From Heterotrichella gracilis (taxonomy: Eukaryota > Sar > Xanthophyceae > Tribonematales > Xanthonemataceae): a DNA stretch of 64,000 nucleotides. The notes beneath the pieces are model-generated. The model was not told the DNA's origin. It searched no databases and saw only the letters and a program-made list of their open reading frames with translations. This document shows positions 13,485-23,362 of the stretch, piece by piece. The stretch is taken from contig JAULBX010024739.1 of the NCBI GenBank assembly GCA_032358255.1, forward strand, positions 1-64,000, written 5' to 3'. The position numbers were made by a program, and so were the translations under genes. The number at the start of each line of letters is the position of its first letter. Positions within the stretch are counted from its first letter, which is position 1.

Positions 13485-14529
13485 ATTTCCACACACACTG
13501 CTACACCGCTAGCGTCCCTTTTGCTTCTACACAGTATGTTGCCCTGCTGCAGAGATAATGTAGGGCTGTGCAGTTTTTTGTATTGAGTGGAGGATCGAGG
13601 ACAGACTTTGATTTGCCCAACAGCACCGAGCGTTAGTTTCACCTCCTGAGGAGCTACTGTGTAACCAACACTCTTGACTGTTCTGTCAAATAATGGCTGT
13701 GACCAGCTACACCAGCAGCGTGGAACAGCTTGGAAAGGGGCTGCGGTTGCACCCCAAATCCCAAATTGCGTGCAACTTGGGAATGCACATCCTCATTCTG
13801 TGTGCGGCCTACAACCACCTTGGCACCTGTGCATACAGTTGGACTGCTGGCACATTGGATAGTGTTGTGCTTCTGCTGGGCCTGAACCAGCCTCAAGTGG
13901 TTGGACTATGTGCGGTGAGGAATATAATTGCACGTTGACATCTATGTCCTACAGCTGCCTTGAAGACCCAACTATCTTGTCATGGAACTTGAAAATATAA
14001 CAACTGTATGTTTTGGGGCAAAAGGTTGTCAGTAGTGAACCAGGGCCTGTCCCATGTCAACTTCAGTGGCATAGCCTAGTTGGGTGCTTCATGGGCACGG
14101 TCCCTTAATCAGCGGAAGAAATGCACCCACATCAATGCGATTGAAACGCGAGCACCAGGTGTCCTTTCAGGAACCGCCAGGTACAGCGTGTACCCACAGT
14201 CATTCTTTGTGCGTCCCCTTTCTTTCGCCTACACCGAAGCCCAACTAGGCAGCGATGGCAAGGGTCTGTCCACACCACCAAAAAGCGAGTGCCGCAAGAC
14301 GTCTTCGGAACCATCCAGATAGCGTCACTCTTCTATCGAACGAAATTGCCCCCCTGCCTTATTATATTAGGGAGCTCGTGCTCGTGCAGCATGTTCTAGC
14401 GGGCTTCTGCCAGAACTTTGCCAGAACTGAGTTCTGGCTGCCAAGGAATAAATACCCTAACGTTTGATAGGGTTTCAAACCGTTGGCAGAGCAAACAATT
14501 GGCGCCAACTATCTTCTCTCATTTCGGCT
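13485..14529. other. Spacer between petF and NAD kinase, with a dispersed-repeat copy
   Basis: It holds the petF 3' UTR (to about 13690) and the NAD kinase promoter. No convincing exon is present. The stretch 14147-14290 contains TTGTGCGTCCCCTTTCTTTC, shared exactly with 32755 and its surroundings, so part of it is a copy of a dispersed repeat. Confidence 0.6.
13670..13674 (+). terminator. Poly(A) signal of petF (TGTAA)
   Basis: TGTAA, the usual chlorophycean polyadenylation signal, occurs 186 bases after the petF stop, giving a 3' UTR of typical length for this group. Confidence 0.6.
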
Positions 14530-17500
14530 ATGAAAGCAACCAACCTGCAGCAACACACCGAAGTAACCCGCAGTCCAAACCTTGGGTCCAAGAAGTTGCC
14601 TGGAAGTATGGCGCGTGGGACGCACCTCTTGCCCCACCCGACCCAACCCGCCAGCAGGCCATCGTTCGTAGCACCCTTGAAGCCCTGCAGGCAACAAAAG
14701 GGCCCAGCTTTTACGGCCAAAAACCCGGTGCGGACGCCCCTCAACGCAGCAGACGTGTCCAACGCCTCTGAGCTGTCCACGGCTGGGTTCAGCGGGGACG
14801 GGTCCAGCTTGGATGGCAGCGAAGTCTCCACCTCGTCCTCGTTCAGCTCGGTGGAGACAGATGTCGAGGTGCTGACGGTGCCTGCACACCCAATTGGCAG
14901 GAAACGGCGGAGGAGGGAGCACCGCAAGGCGGACATCCTATTATTCCGCAAGGACGGTATCTCCTGCTCGCGGCAGGTGATAGGAGGTGCGCTGCCCATC
15001 AGTGATATCTCAATCCACCCAAGGGTTTTGAACCCCCAGCTCGCTGTTTGTAACCCCGTGCGGGTGTATGCCACCGTAGTGGCTGTTCAATCACTGCAGT
15101 GGAGTCTTTAGCCTTTTCCCTGTTCTGTGAGCGCCCCATCATAAGCCCGGTCTTATGCATGCATGTCTGGGCTACCCTTATCCGCCCGCCCTATCATATC
15201 CATCTTGGTACGTTTTGTTCCATGGCTTTTCAGGCGTAGGGCAGGATTAGCACTTGCCTTGCACCAGCAACGCCACTGTTTTCTCACCTGGCACTGCTTG
15301 TACCTTTTCCGAGCGCATTTTCTGCTCCAAGTCTCTGGCTTGGTTTAGGAAACACCCTTTTGGGTCGTCACATTCCAGCGCCAGCAAATTGCCCCCGTTA
15401 ACCACACTCACTCCTTACCTACCTGCAAATCCCTCTATTGTGCACCCTCAATTGTCCACTGGACGCCACTACACCACGAAGGCAGGCTTGACGCGGGGGG
15501 AATTGACACTGTCCTGTCATACTCCAGGGATACCGTGTGTTTTTCTTCTGCTAACCGGGGGACATCCACCTTCAAAATCCTGCATTTGTCCGCCCATAAG
15601 GTCCAGGCGTGCAGCCTATGGTCTGCAGGGGGTGTGGCGGGGTCTACTACCGTCCAGTGGTACTGCCCCTATCCAACAACATTGACCTGACCTGTGCGCC
15701 TGTGTGTCCCTTGCAGCGTCTGGCTGCTTCCACCTAGAACATCCAAGCACGCAAGAGCAGCTGCTGGTGTGGAAAACAAGGCCAAAATGGTGAGGCGCAA
15801 GCGTGCTGAAAGCGCACCCTGCACCCCACACCCTGTACCCCAGACTCTGCCCTCCGATCCCCTCACCCCACAACCTCCGCCACCACACGGCACTCTGCAC
15901 CGCACACTATGCAGCGCACACCCTACACCCTGTCATGTGCGCAACGGTGCGCACGAGCGCAGCCAAGCGGCAGGTTTGATGCCGCCTGCATAGAACGCCA
16001 GTGGTACGCATACAATCTGCCAAACGGGCCGACACTGCTTGTGGTCCCAGACCCTGCGCACCCCACTCCAGTCCCCTCCCCACCCCACGCCCATCTCCAC
16101 TCACCCTCCCCGCCCACCCCCACCCCCTGCAGCGTGCTGGTGGTAAAGAAGCTGGGCGAGGAGCTGCTGGAGGAGTTTCTGGAGGTGGTGCGCTTCCTGG
16201 GGCAGGAGGAGGGCATGCACGTGTATGTGGAGCCGGGAGAGCTGGAGGCCTCGGTGCGTGGGCTAGGGTTTTGGGTGGGACGATAGGGTTTGGGTGTGGA
16301 GGAGGGTTTGCACGTGTATGTGGAGCCGGGGTAGCTGGAGGCCTCGGTGCGTGGCCTAGGGTTTTGGTCAGGATGGTAGGGTTTGGGTGTGGGCTAGGTT
16401 GTGGGTTGGTCTGCGGGTCTGGAGGAGGGCATGCGGAGCCGGGAGAGCTGGAGGCTCGGTGCGTGGGCTAGGGTTTTGGGTGGGACGATAGGGTTTGGGT
16501 GTGGGCTTGGGTTTAGGGTGGGACGATAGGGTTTGGCTTGGGCTGGGATTTAGGGTGGGACGACGGGGTTAAGGTATAGTCTAGGGTGTAGGGACAGCGT
16601 GATTGGGGCTAGGGTACGTGGCGTCGGTGTGTGGGGGGCCGGATGTGGAGGAGGATATGCACGTGTATGTGGAGCCGGGAATGTGGCGTTTTGGTATGAT
16701 GGGAGTTCAAGAGAGGGGGGTATGCAAGGGTATAGGCTAGATGTAGGCACAAGTGTAGTTGGCGGGCTGGCAGCGGTGGCGGGTGGGCGGCCCTAGGGTG
16801 TAGGCTAAGGGTATGGGCACAACGCATGTGGATGCAATTTGAGCTGGCGTCGTCTGTTTGTGGGCAGCCGAGGGTGTGGGTATGGATAAGGGTATGGACA
16901 AGGGTGTGGGCACAGCGTGGGTGGAGGTCATGCGAGTTGGAGGACCTGGAGCATGGGTCAGGGTGAGGGCATGCGTATAGCTGGGCGAGCTGCGCTAACT
17001 ACATGTACAAGTAATATGTGTATATCAGAGGGAAGGCATTTGTTCAAATTTCGATACAAGGAGAAGTTGTTTTGGTGTAAGCCCTCACAATTCTTTTTGC
17101 TGTGGCGCCCCCAAGCTGGTGATTTCTGGTATAGAAACAGCACGGGTCTGTTGCATTCAACCCCTTGCCCTGACACCCCTCCACCCCCTCTCCAATTCCA
17201 ACAACCCCTAAAACCCCGCAGGAGGAGCTGCGGCAGTGTGAGTATGTGGACTTTTGCGACGACTCTGACCGCGCCTGCCTGCACACAGCGGTGGACTTTG
17301 TGGTGTGCCTGGGCGGGGATGGGGTGCTGCTGCACGCGTCCCAGCTGTTCAAGAACAAGATGCCGCCGGTAGGTCTCTCCTCTCAAATATTGGTGGTTGT
17401 GGTGGTTGGTTTCTTTGTACCTCGAGGGGCGTTGTGGTGTGCCTTGGGTGCTGCTGCTCGCATCGCAGCTTTACAAGGAGAGGCTTTTGCTGGCAAGGGA

Positions 17501-19953
17501 GGGTGGGGTGCGGTGCATTCACGGTGGATTCATGCCGCAAATGTGAAACGTGGCAAACATGCAGGTGAGAAGTACTTGGTAATGAAGGTGGTAATTTCAA
17601 AGGGTTACTTATTTGCTCCCCCCCTGCACAGATCGTGGCATTCAACCTTGGCTCCATGGGCTTCCTCACCAACCACAACTACCCGCACTACCAGTCCGAC
17701 CTGCGCAACGTCATCAACGGGTGCGAGTCGCTGGGCGAGTGCAGCACCGACGACACGCAGCGGGGGGTGCACGTAACCCTGCGCATGCGGCTGCAATGCG
17801 AGGTCTGCAGGTGGGTGGACATTAGGCCCTGCACGCGGGTGACCCCAAACTCTACAGGCGCCCTGTACCAGGGGGAGGGCACATCGTGCACTGCATGCGG
17901 CTGCAATGTGAGGTCCGCTGGGGGGCTGGGAAATGCGCGTGGTGCATCGGGGATGTAATGGGCCTTGGGAGCCTGCAGCGAGGGTTGCATGTCAGGCCTG
18001 GAAGCCTCTGCAGTGTGGAGGCAATGCGGGGCCTGCAGATTTGCAAAAAGTGGCCTTCTCGCCCGGCAGCGTGCGCATGATGCCCCGCATGCGGCTGCAA
18101 GTGGCCAACCCATACAGCGCAGTGTGCAGTAACGAATCACGCCAGTGGAGTTTGCGTGCCCATCAACGCGCCTGGGGATCGCCAGGGCGCCTTCCCAACT
18201 CCACACAAATCCCCAGCGCCCTGACAACCCCCGCCCCCACCCAAATCCCCATCCCATCCCCAGGGACGGCAAGCCCATCCCCGGCAAACAGTACGAGGTG
18301 CTGAACGAGGTGGTCATCATCATTAAAGATCAATTTTTGTTTCTTCTGCCAGTGACCAATCCCCATCCCATCCCCAGGGACGGCGAGCCCATCCCCGGCA
18401 AGCAGTACGAGGTGCTGAATGAGGTGGTCATCAACCGGGGCCCCAACCCATTCCTGTCGTCCATAGAGTGCTGGGACAGGGGGAAGTTCATCACAAAGGT
18501 AGGGTGGGAGGGAAGAGGAGGGGTGGGATGGCGGGTGGTGCATGGCAAGGACAGGGGAAGGGGGGCTGGTGGTGCTTGGCCACAAACAGGAGGTGGCTGC
18601 TAGCGCTCTCACTGTCTACAGGGTCACTCTAAGGAATAGTGCTCCCATTGAAGAACAAAAAGCAAGTTAAGCACACGGGTTTTTGTTTTCTATTCGAACT
18701 ATCTTCTTTTGTCATGGTTGAGGGTCGTGGGTGCCCTTGGCCCTTGTCATCAGCATGGCCAGTGCATGTGCCCGTAGCATCAAATGCATGCCCTTTGGCA
18801 AATGCATGCCCTTTGGCAAATCCACCTGCCACTCACCAGGCCACCTTTTTACCCACCTGCCACTCACCAGGCCACCCTCCACAGGTCCAGGCGGATGGCG
18901 TCATGCTGGCCACACCCACAGGCAGCACAGCACACAGCGTGGCAGCTGGTGCACCCCAATGTACTTGCCCAAACATCATACCCATCTTCTCTTACCACCC
19001 CTCCCCCTCTCCCCTCCACATTACGCCACACACCCTTACCTGCCCCATGCCACCCCCACCACCCACACCTACACCCCACAGGTCCAGGCGGATGGCGTCA
19101 TGCTGGCCACGCCCACCGGCAGCACAGCATACAGCGTGGCGGCGGGGGGCTCCCTGGTCCACCCCAACGTGCCCGCCATCCTCTTCACCCCCATATGCCC
19201 GCACTCCCTGTCCCTGCGCCCCGTGGTGCTGCCCGACTATGCGCAGCTGGAGCTGAAACTGCCCGACGATGCGCGGTGCACTGCGTGGGTTTCGTTCGAT
19301 GGCAAGGCGCGGCAGGTGCGTGTGGGGTAGGAGGGTGGGTGGGTGGGTGTGGGGTGTGATGTAGGGGGGCGGTGGGGGCCGAGGGTGGGGGGGGAGCGGA
19401 GTGTGGCGGGTGGGGGGCATAGAGGGGGCATCGTGGCGTCAGCGTGTGTGAGCCCCACCCCCATGTCCACTTACAAAATTTGCGACAGCTGTGTGTATGA
19501 TGGAATGGTTGCATTACGGTGACAGCATGCATATGAGCCCAAGTGACAAGCTCATCTCCTGGCGTTCAGAACCTATTCCTGTGATTTTCTATCGACCAAT
19601 GCTGGTTACGTACTGTGTTTCTCATAACCCACCCGCCCCTGCATCGCAGCGACAGCGTGCGCGTGGCATGGCCCTAACCCACAACCCACAACCAACAAAA
19701 AAGTTTGCAACAGTCTTGTATAGATTGCATCATCAACAATGACATGTGACTGTACAACCCTGCGCTGACTCCATCCCCCGTCCCCCCGCAGGAGCTGCAC
19801 CACGGCGACAGCGTGCGTGTGCGCATGAGCCCCAACCCCGTGCCCACGATAAACAAGGTGGACCAGACATCGGACTGGTTCAACTCCCTCAACAGGTGCT
19901 TCAACTGGAACGACCGCATCGACCAGAAAGTGTTCAAGCACCCGATGACCTAA
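14530..19953 (+). CDS. NADK: NAD kinase, probably plastid-targeted
   Basis: Phosphorylates NAD to NADP+ with ATP. Eight exons close in phase: 14530-14986, 15717-15789, 16133-16253, 17222-17368, 17632-17810, 18378-18498, 19082-19315, 19792-19953; 497 residues. Catalytic motifs: GGDG (248-251), LGSMGFLT in exon 5, LNEVV in exon 6, and TGSTAYS (378-384) before [12 protein letters not shown]. The C-terminus has [10 protein letters not shown] as in plant enzymes. The first 150 residues are Ser/Arg-rich and low in acidic residues at the very start, consistent with a transit peptide; plastid location is an inference. The exon 1/exon 2 junction was chosen because it alone keeps [19 protein letters not shown] in frame; a donor ten bases earlier would break it. 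At least five exons have echoes. The enzyme supplies the acceptor reduced via the adjacent ferredoxin. Confidence 0.93.
16290..16965 (+). repeat. Serial echoes of NADK exon 3 (donor edge)
   Basis: Four diverged copies of the end of exon 3 (source 16205-16262, GGAGGAGGGCATGCACGTGT and onward) occur at about 16298-16350, 16419-16475, 16646-16690 and 16919-16960. They alternate with TAGGGTTTGGGTGTGGGCT-type spacers. The first keeps a CTCG|GTGCGTGG donor and the second has GAGGCTCG|GTGCGTGG; the later two are decayed. Confidence 0.88.
17430..17475 (+). repeat. Echo of NADK exon 4
   Basis: A diverged, internally deleted copy of 17305-17357 (GTGTGCCTGGG...CTGCTGC...GCAGCTGTT) lies in the following intron. 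Confidence 0.6.
17862..18105 (+). repeat. Echoes of NADK exon 5 (donor edge)
   Basis: GCATGCGGCTGCAATGTGAG at 17893 copies the exon 5 end at 17783. A second, shorter copy (CGCATGCGGCTGCAAGTGGC) lies near 18088. Both are in the intron downstream of the source. Confidence 0.8.
18245..18322 (+). repeat. Echo of NADK exon 6 (acceptor edge)
   Basis: A near-identical copy of 18360-18437 lies about 115 bp upstream, including the CCCATCCCATCCCCAG acceptor and 58 bases of coding sequence. The only differences in the coding part are Lys for Glu in the third residue and synonymous changes, until similarity stops at GTGGTCATCA. It could compete as an alternative acceptor. Confidence 0.93.
18885..18970 (+). 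repeat. Echo of NADK exon 7 (acceptor edge, active-site region)
   Basis: An 86-bp copy of 19082-19180 lies about 197 bp upstream with its acceptor. It encodes [20 protein letters not shown], with His replacing the Tyr of the TGSTAYS motif, then loses a few codons and drifts. Confidence 0.93.
19500..19680 (+). repeat. Two upstream echoes of NADK exon 8
   Basis: TTGCATTACGGTGACAGCAT at 19510 and CAGCGACAGCGTGCGCGTGG at 19649 are diverged copies of the start of exon 8 (source 19792-19840), both in the preceding intron. Confidence 0.7.
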
Positions 19954-21291
19954 TGGTTGTGTGGAGGAATTGTTTGTGTGTGGGGGGGGGGATATATCAG
20001 GGGGGGAGGTGCAGGGAGAGGGGAGGGGGGCAAGGGAGGTGCTTGCCAGCTGCAGCACATGGCCATGTGGACCTCTGGCAAGCACCATAAACCCTAAACC
20101 CTACACCCAGCCGCAGCACATGACTGGACCCCTGGCCGGTGCAACTCCTTCAACACATGCTTCAACTGGAACTCTGCGCAATGGAGGCGGTCGCTATATT
20201 CACCTGCAAATTTCTTGGCAGGCGCTGCGCAATGACTGGACTTCTGGCCTGTGCAAGCCAGTGACAGATGCTTTCACTGGAACGACCATGAGGACAGTGG
20301 GCAGTGGGCAGCAGGGTTTGGACTCATGCGCACCTGTTTTTTAGTTCAATTTTTGCAGCTGTGGGCAGTGGAGCTTACTGTATCTGCTAAAGCAAATCGA
20401 AAGTTCGATTAATCAAATATTTGACCCCAAACAATACGTTCAAAATGCCATTGAAGGGAACTTGAACCAGGGCTGTATCCTTCAGAGACTCAGTGGGGTA
20501 GGAGCCAGTGGGTGGCCTGCCCCGCCATGGGCAGCGGCGCTGCTAGGATGGCGCATGCAATTTTGTGCAGTACAATTGTCCTTTATGCTGTCCTACTGGT
20601 GACACTCAATGGAATTTTCAACCTGTTGGAATTGAGCCTCCTGCAGTTGTGTGACACAATGTGGCGCATAATATTATCACAAGTTTTGTGTACCTGGTGA
20701 TGCATTGGACCCCTACAAACGGGGTACCCATAATGGTTGGGGTACACCAACAAAACCTGGGGTAACCGGTGAACCCTTGCAAGCGCATGCGCAACGTTTG
20801 CTCACATCGACTGACGATGAACATGGGGTATTGCTGTGTTGCATCCCCCTGAACCTTTCTAAATTGGCTGTCAGTGGTGTTCAAATCCAATTTTAGAATG
20901 CCGCGGAGCCTTGGGCCGCTGGAACGCTTCGGTGTCAAATTTAGGGGGCTAAAATGTCGCTTGTAGAGAAGGCTCAGCCGCTTTGTAACCCAGACAAGTG
21001 TGCACTCTGGAGGACTCATCGCCTTTCACGCTGCCAGCAGGCGCTGGGTGCACAACAAAACATTACATAAAATGAAATGTCTGGAACGGTTCCTACCAGC
21101 AGCGGGAAAAGCAGAAAAGGAGCTGCACACTAAGTCTAGATCTAGCTAGAAATATAGTACAAACTTGCAGTGCACTGCAACTTGAAGTCAATTTCCTCCC
21201 GCACGATTATGTTCCTTTTGATCCACACAACGTCTAGTCTAGTCTAGTCTAAGACTGGCAAAGCGGCGCCACCCATGGTGTAAGATTTAAT
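19954..21291. other. Convergent 3' spacer between NADK and the coiled-coil gene
   Basis: It contains the two NADK terminal-exon echoes and, at 21233-21252, a (GTCTA)n run of about four units. Otherwise I see no exon or recognisable element. Confidence 0.6.
20105..20295 (+). repeat. Two downstream echoes of the NADK terminal exon
   Basis: Copies of 19865-19918 (encoding [16 protein letters not shown]) lie beyond the stop codon at about 20121-20180 and 20235-20290, each containing GACTGGA and TTCAACTGGAAC/TTTCACTGGAACGACC. The first is preceded by AAACCCTAAACCCT. So echoing is not confined to introns. Confidence 0.82.
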
Positions 21292-23362
21292 TTAAACTGA
21301 ATAAATGACTGGGTCTGCTGGGACTTCCCTGAGGCGCTGCAATCCTTGGTTCTTGCCAGAAATTCGCGGCTGGCTATGGAATCCAGAATTGTGGAGCAAC
21401 AAATCCCCTGTGACATTGTCAATCCTCATCTGCTTTTTTAAGAGAGACATTGTCACTTTCATCACACCGTCCAAATTTGCACGCAAGGTCCGTATTTCTG
21501 CCGTCAGGTCTGCATTAAACCTCTCATAGTGCTGCTCTTCAAGCTCTGCTTGCTGCTCTTTAAGCTCTGCTTGCTGCTCTTTAAGCTCTGCTTGCTGCTC
21601 TTTAAGCTCTGCTTGCTGCTCTTTTAGCTCTCCTTGCTGCTCTTTTAGCTTTTCATGCTGCTGCTTTAGCTTTCGAAGGTCTTGTTGCAGCTCTTCATAC
21701 TTCCTTTGCTGCTCGTCATACCTTTGTTGCTCTAGATAGAAGTAATGCCGCTGTCGCTGTTGAAAAGCACGATGGGCCTGAATCAAATGCCACATCGGCT
21801 CCCCTAGGGAGTAGAATGGCATGGGGACAGGCTGCGGAATGGGCTGCATGCACGCTTGGCCTTGGTACACCTGTGGATGAGGGCGCAATGACTTGAGAAT
21901 CGAATGAGTAGATGCAGGAGGGGCTGCACGCATGGTCGACTTTGGTATGCCATGGAGCAGGACAGCGTGGTGTGCACTAAACCGTGCAGGGCCCACAATC
22001 AGGCTGAAGCTTCCCATCGCAAATCAGTCGCACGCATGACTATACAGGTCTGAACCATGATCTGCTGGGTAAAACCATTGCCACACCATTCAGACACCCT
22101 CTTACCTGCTGCTGTGCAAAGCAGTTGTTGTAGTATGGCATGCCCCCGCCGCCCTGCCCATACAGTGCACCACTTGCAACAATGGCCTGCCATTGCCGCT
22201 GTGGTCGCCCAGCACTGTGTGGGCGCCACGTGGCCACAGGCCCAGCTGGATACATGGGATACCAAGCCTGCTGCAGCTGCTGCATGGAGGGGGCACGGGG
22301 GCGGCGTGAGTGTCAATTGATAGTTCAGCGTCTGTTCAGGGTTTAGGGTTTAGGGTTTAGGGTGCGTTGCCAACAGCTGCCACATCGCAAGAATGTGTCA
22401 AGTCTGGATGGGCACATTCCACGGTCAACAGTACAGTACATGGTTGCATGCGCATCCGGGGACAATGGAATGCGACCTGGTTTTACCCCAGCAGGGTCAG
22501 ACGTGGCAGAAGGCGGCCCTCCTAAAAACGGCGAGTACATTCTGCACCAATACCCAACAACGATAAATCCACACTCTGTAGCCTCACCTGGTAGTACTGC
22601 GCTTGAACCTGCTGCTGCTGCTTGCTGCTGCTTGGCCATCCCGGCCTGGTGCTCCCACTGGTAGCCATGCTGGCACAGCGCCTGCTGAGCGAGCGCAGCA
22701 GGCTCGTCAAGAGCTCGGCTGTCCATATTGATGCTGCTCATGTCTTGACGAGTCTGCCGCGCCCGCTCACCAGGCGCTGAGCCAGCATGCCTACCATTGG
22801 GAGCATCAGGCGGGGCAGGAGCCCGGTTTCCATGTGGATGCTACCTTCCTGGCCCGCGGTAGGGACGGGGCCGGGGGCGGCTACTGTCGCAGAGGTGGGG
22901 AGCTCGAGTGTTGCAGAGGTGGGGACTGGGGCGCCATCTGGCAGGATGCACCAAATGTGCGTTGTCACCCTTGTATGGGGTGTGCATCAGAGCAAGCCTG
23001 CTTTATGCAAGGCGCGGGCCTGGTGTGAGCTGAGGAGGAAAACCAGGTTGGCAGTTACACCTTTGCAGCTGCCTACCTCAGTATTTTTTGGCCAATGGGG
23101 ATGTGGGGTGTGTTGGGGCTCGCCGTGCGATGTGTAATATTGCATGTCTCTGTTTAGGGTTTAGGGCCTATGTTTAGGGTCTAGGGGTGTGTATCACCAT
23201 ACAGGCTCTGTGTCCATAGGCTGTGCACTAACCTGGCTCAGGTCCCGAAGGTGGTGGTGATGGCGCATCTCCTTCCCCCTGCTCCCGAGGTGCAGAACCT
23301 GGCTGCTGCTGATGCAATGGCTGCCGCTGCTTGTCCCCTTTTTTGCCCTTCTTGCCGCCCAT
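21292..23362 (-). CDS. Gln-rich coiled-coil protein, function unknown
   Basis: I do not recognise this protein. Four exons are supported: 23233-23362 (starts MGGKKGKKGDKQRQPLHQQQ), 22771-22937 (joins in phase 1), 22106-22279 (QLQQAWYPMYPAGPV...) and 21292-21870 (joins in phase 0, ends ...PADPVIYSV). A Gln-rich exon probably lies between 22594 and 22690, but its reading frame does not close simply with both neighbours, so the middle is unresolved and this may even be two genes. The last exon encodes a strong coiled coil: QRYDEQQRKYEELQQDLRKL followed by five near-identical heptads ELKEQQA (codons repeat as a 21-bp unit). A basic N-terminus and a Pro/Gly/Tyr-rich middle suggest a scaffold or RNA-associated protein, but that is only an impression. 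Confidence 0.55.
21541..21650 (-). repeat. 21-bp coding minisatellite (ELKEQQA heptads)
   Basis: Five tandem 21-bp units, with starts at 21541, 21562, 21583, 21604 and 21625, encode the heptad ELKEQQA. The unit length equals exactly one coiled-coil heptad repeat, so copy-number change lengthens the coil without breaking the frame. Confidence 0.95.
22338..22362. repeat. Interstitial telomere repeat (TTTAGGG)3
   Basis: Three perfect TTTAGGG heptamers plus a partial unit lie inside an intron of the coiled-coil gene. A shorter pair recurs at 23154-23180. Confidence 0.95.

Noticed and set aside
21133-21252. CTAG-rich region as a possible element terminus
   Set aside because: Only a short (GTCTA)n run; no inverted or direct terminal repeats found.
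22338-22362. TTTAGGG tract as a chromosome end or centromere signal
   Set aside because: Only about three units, inside a gene, with housekeeping genes on both sides; similar bits occur throughout the window.
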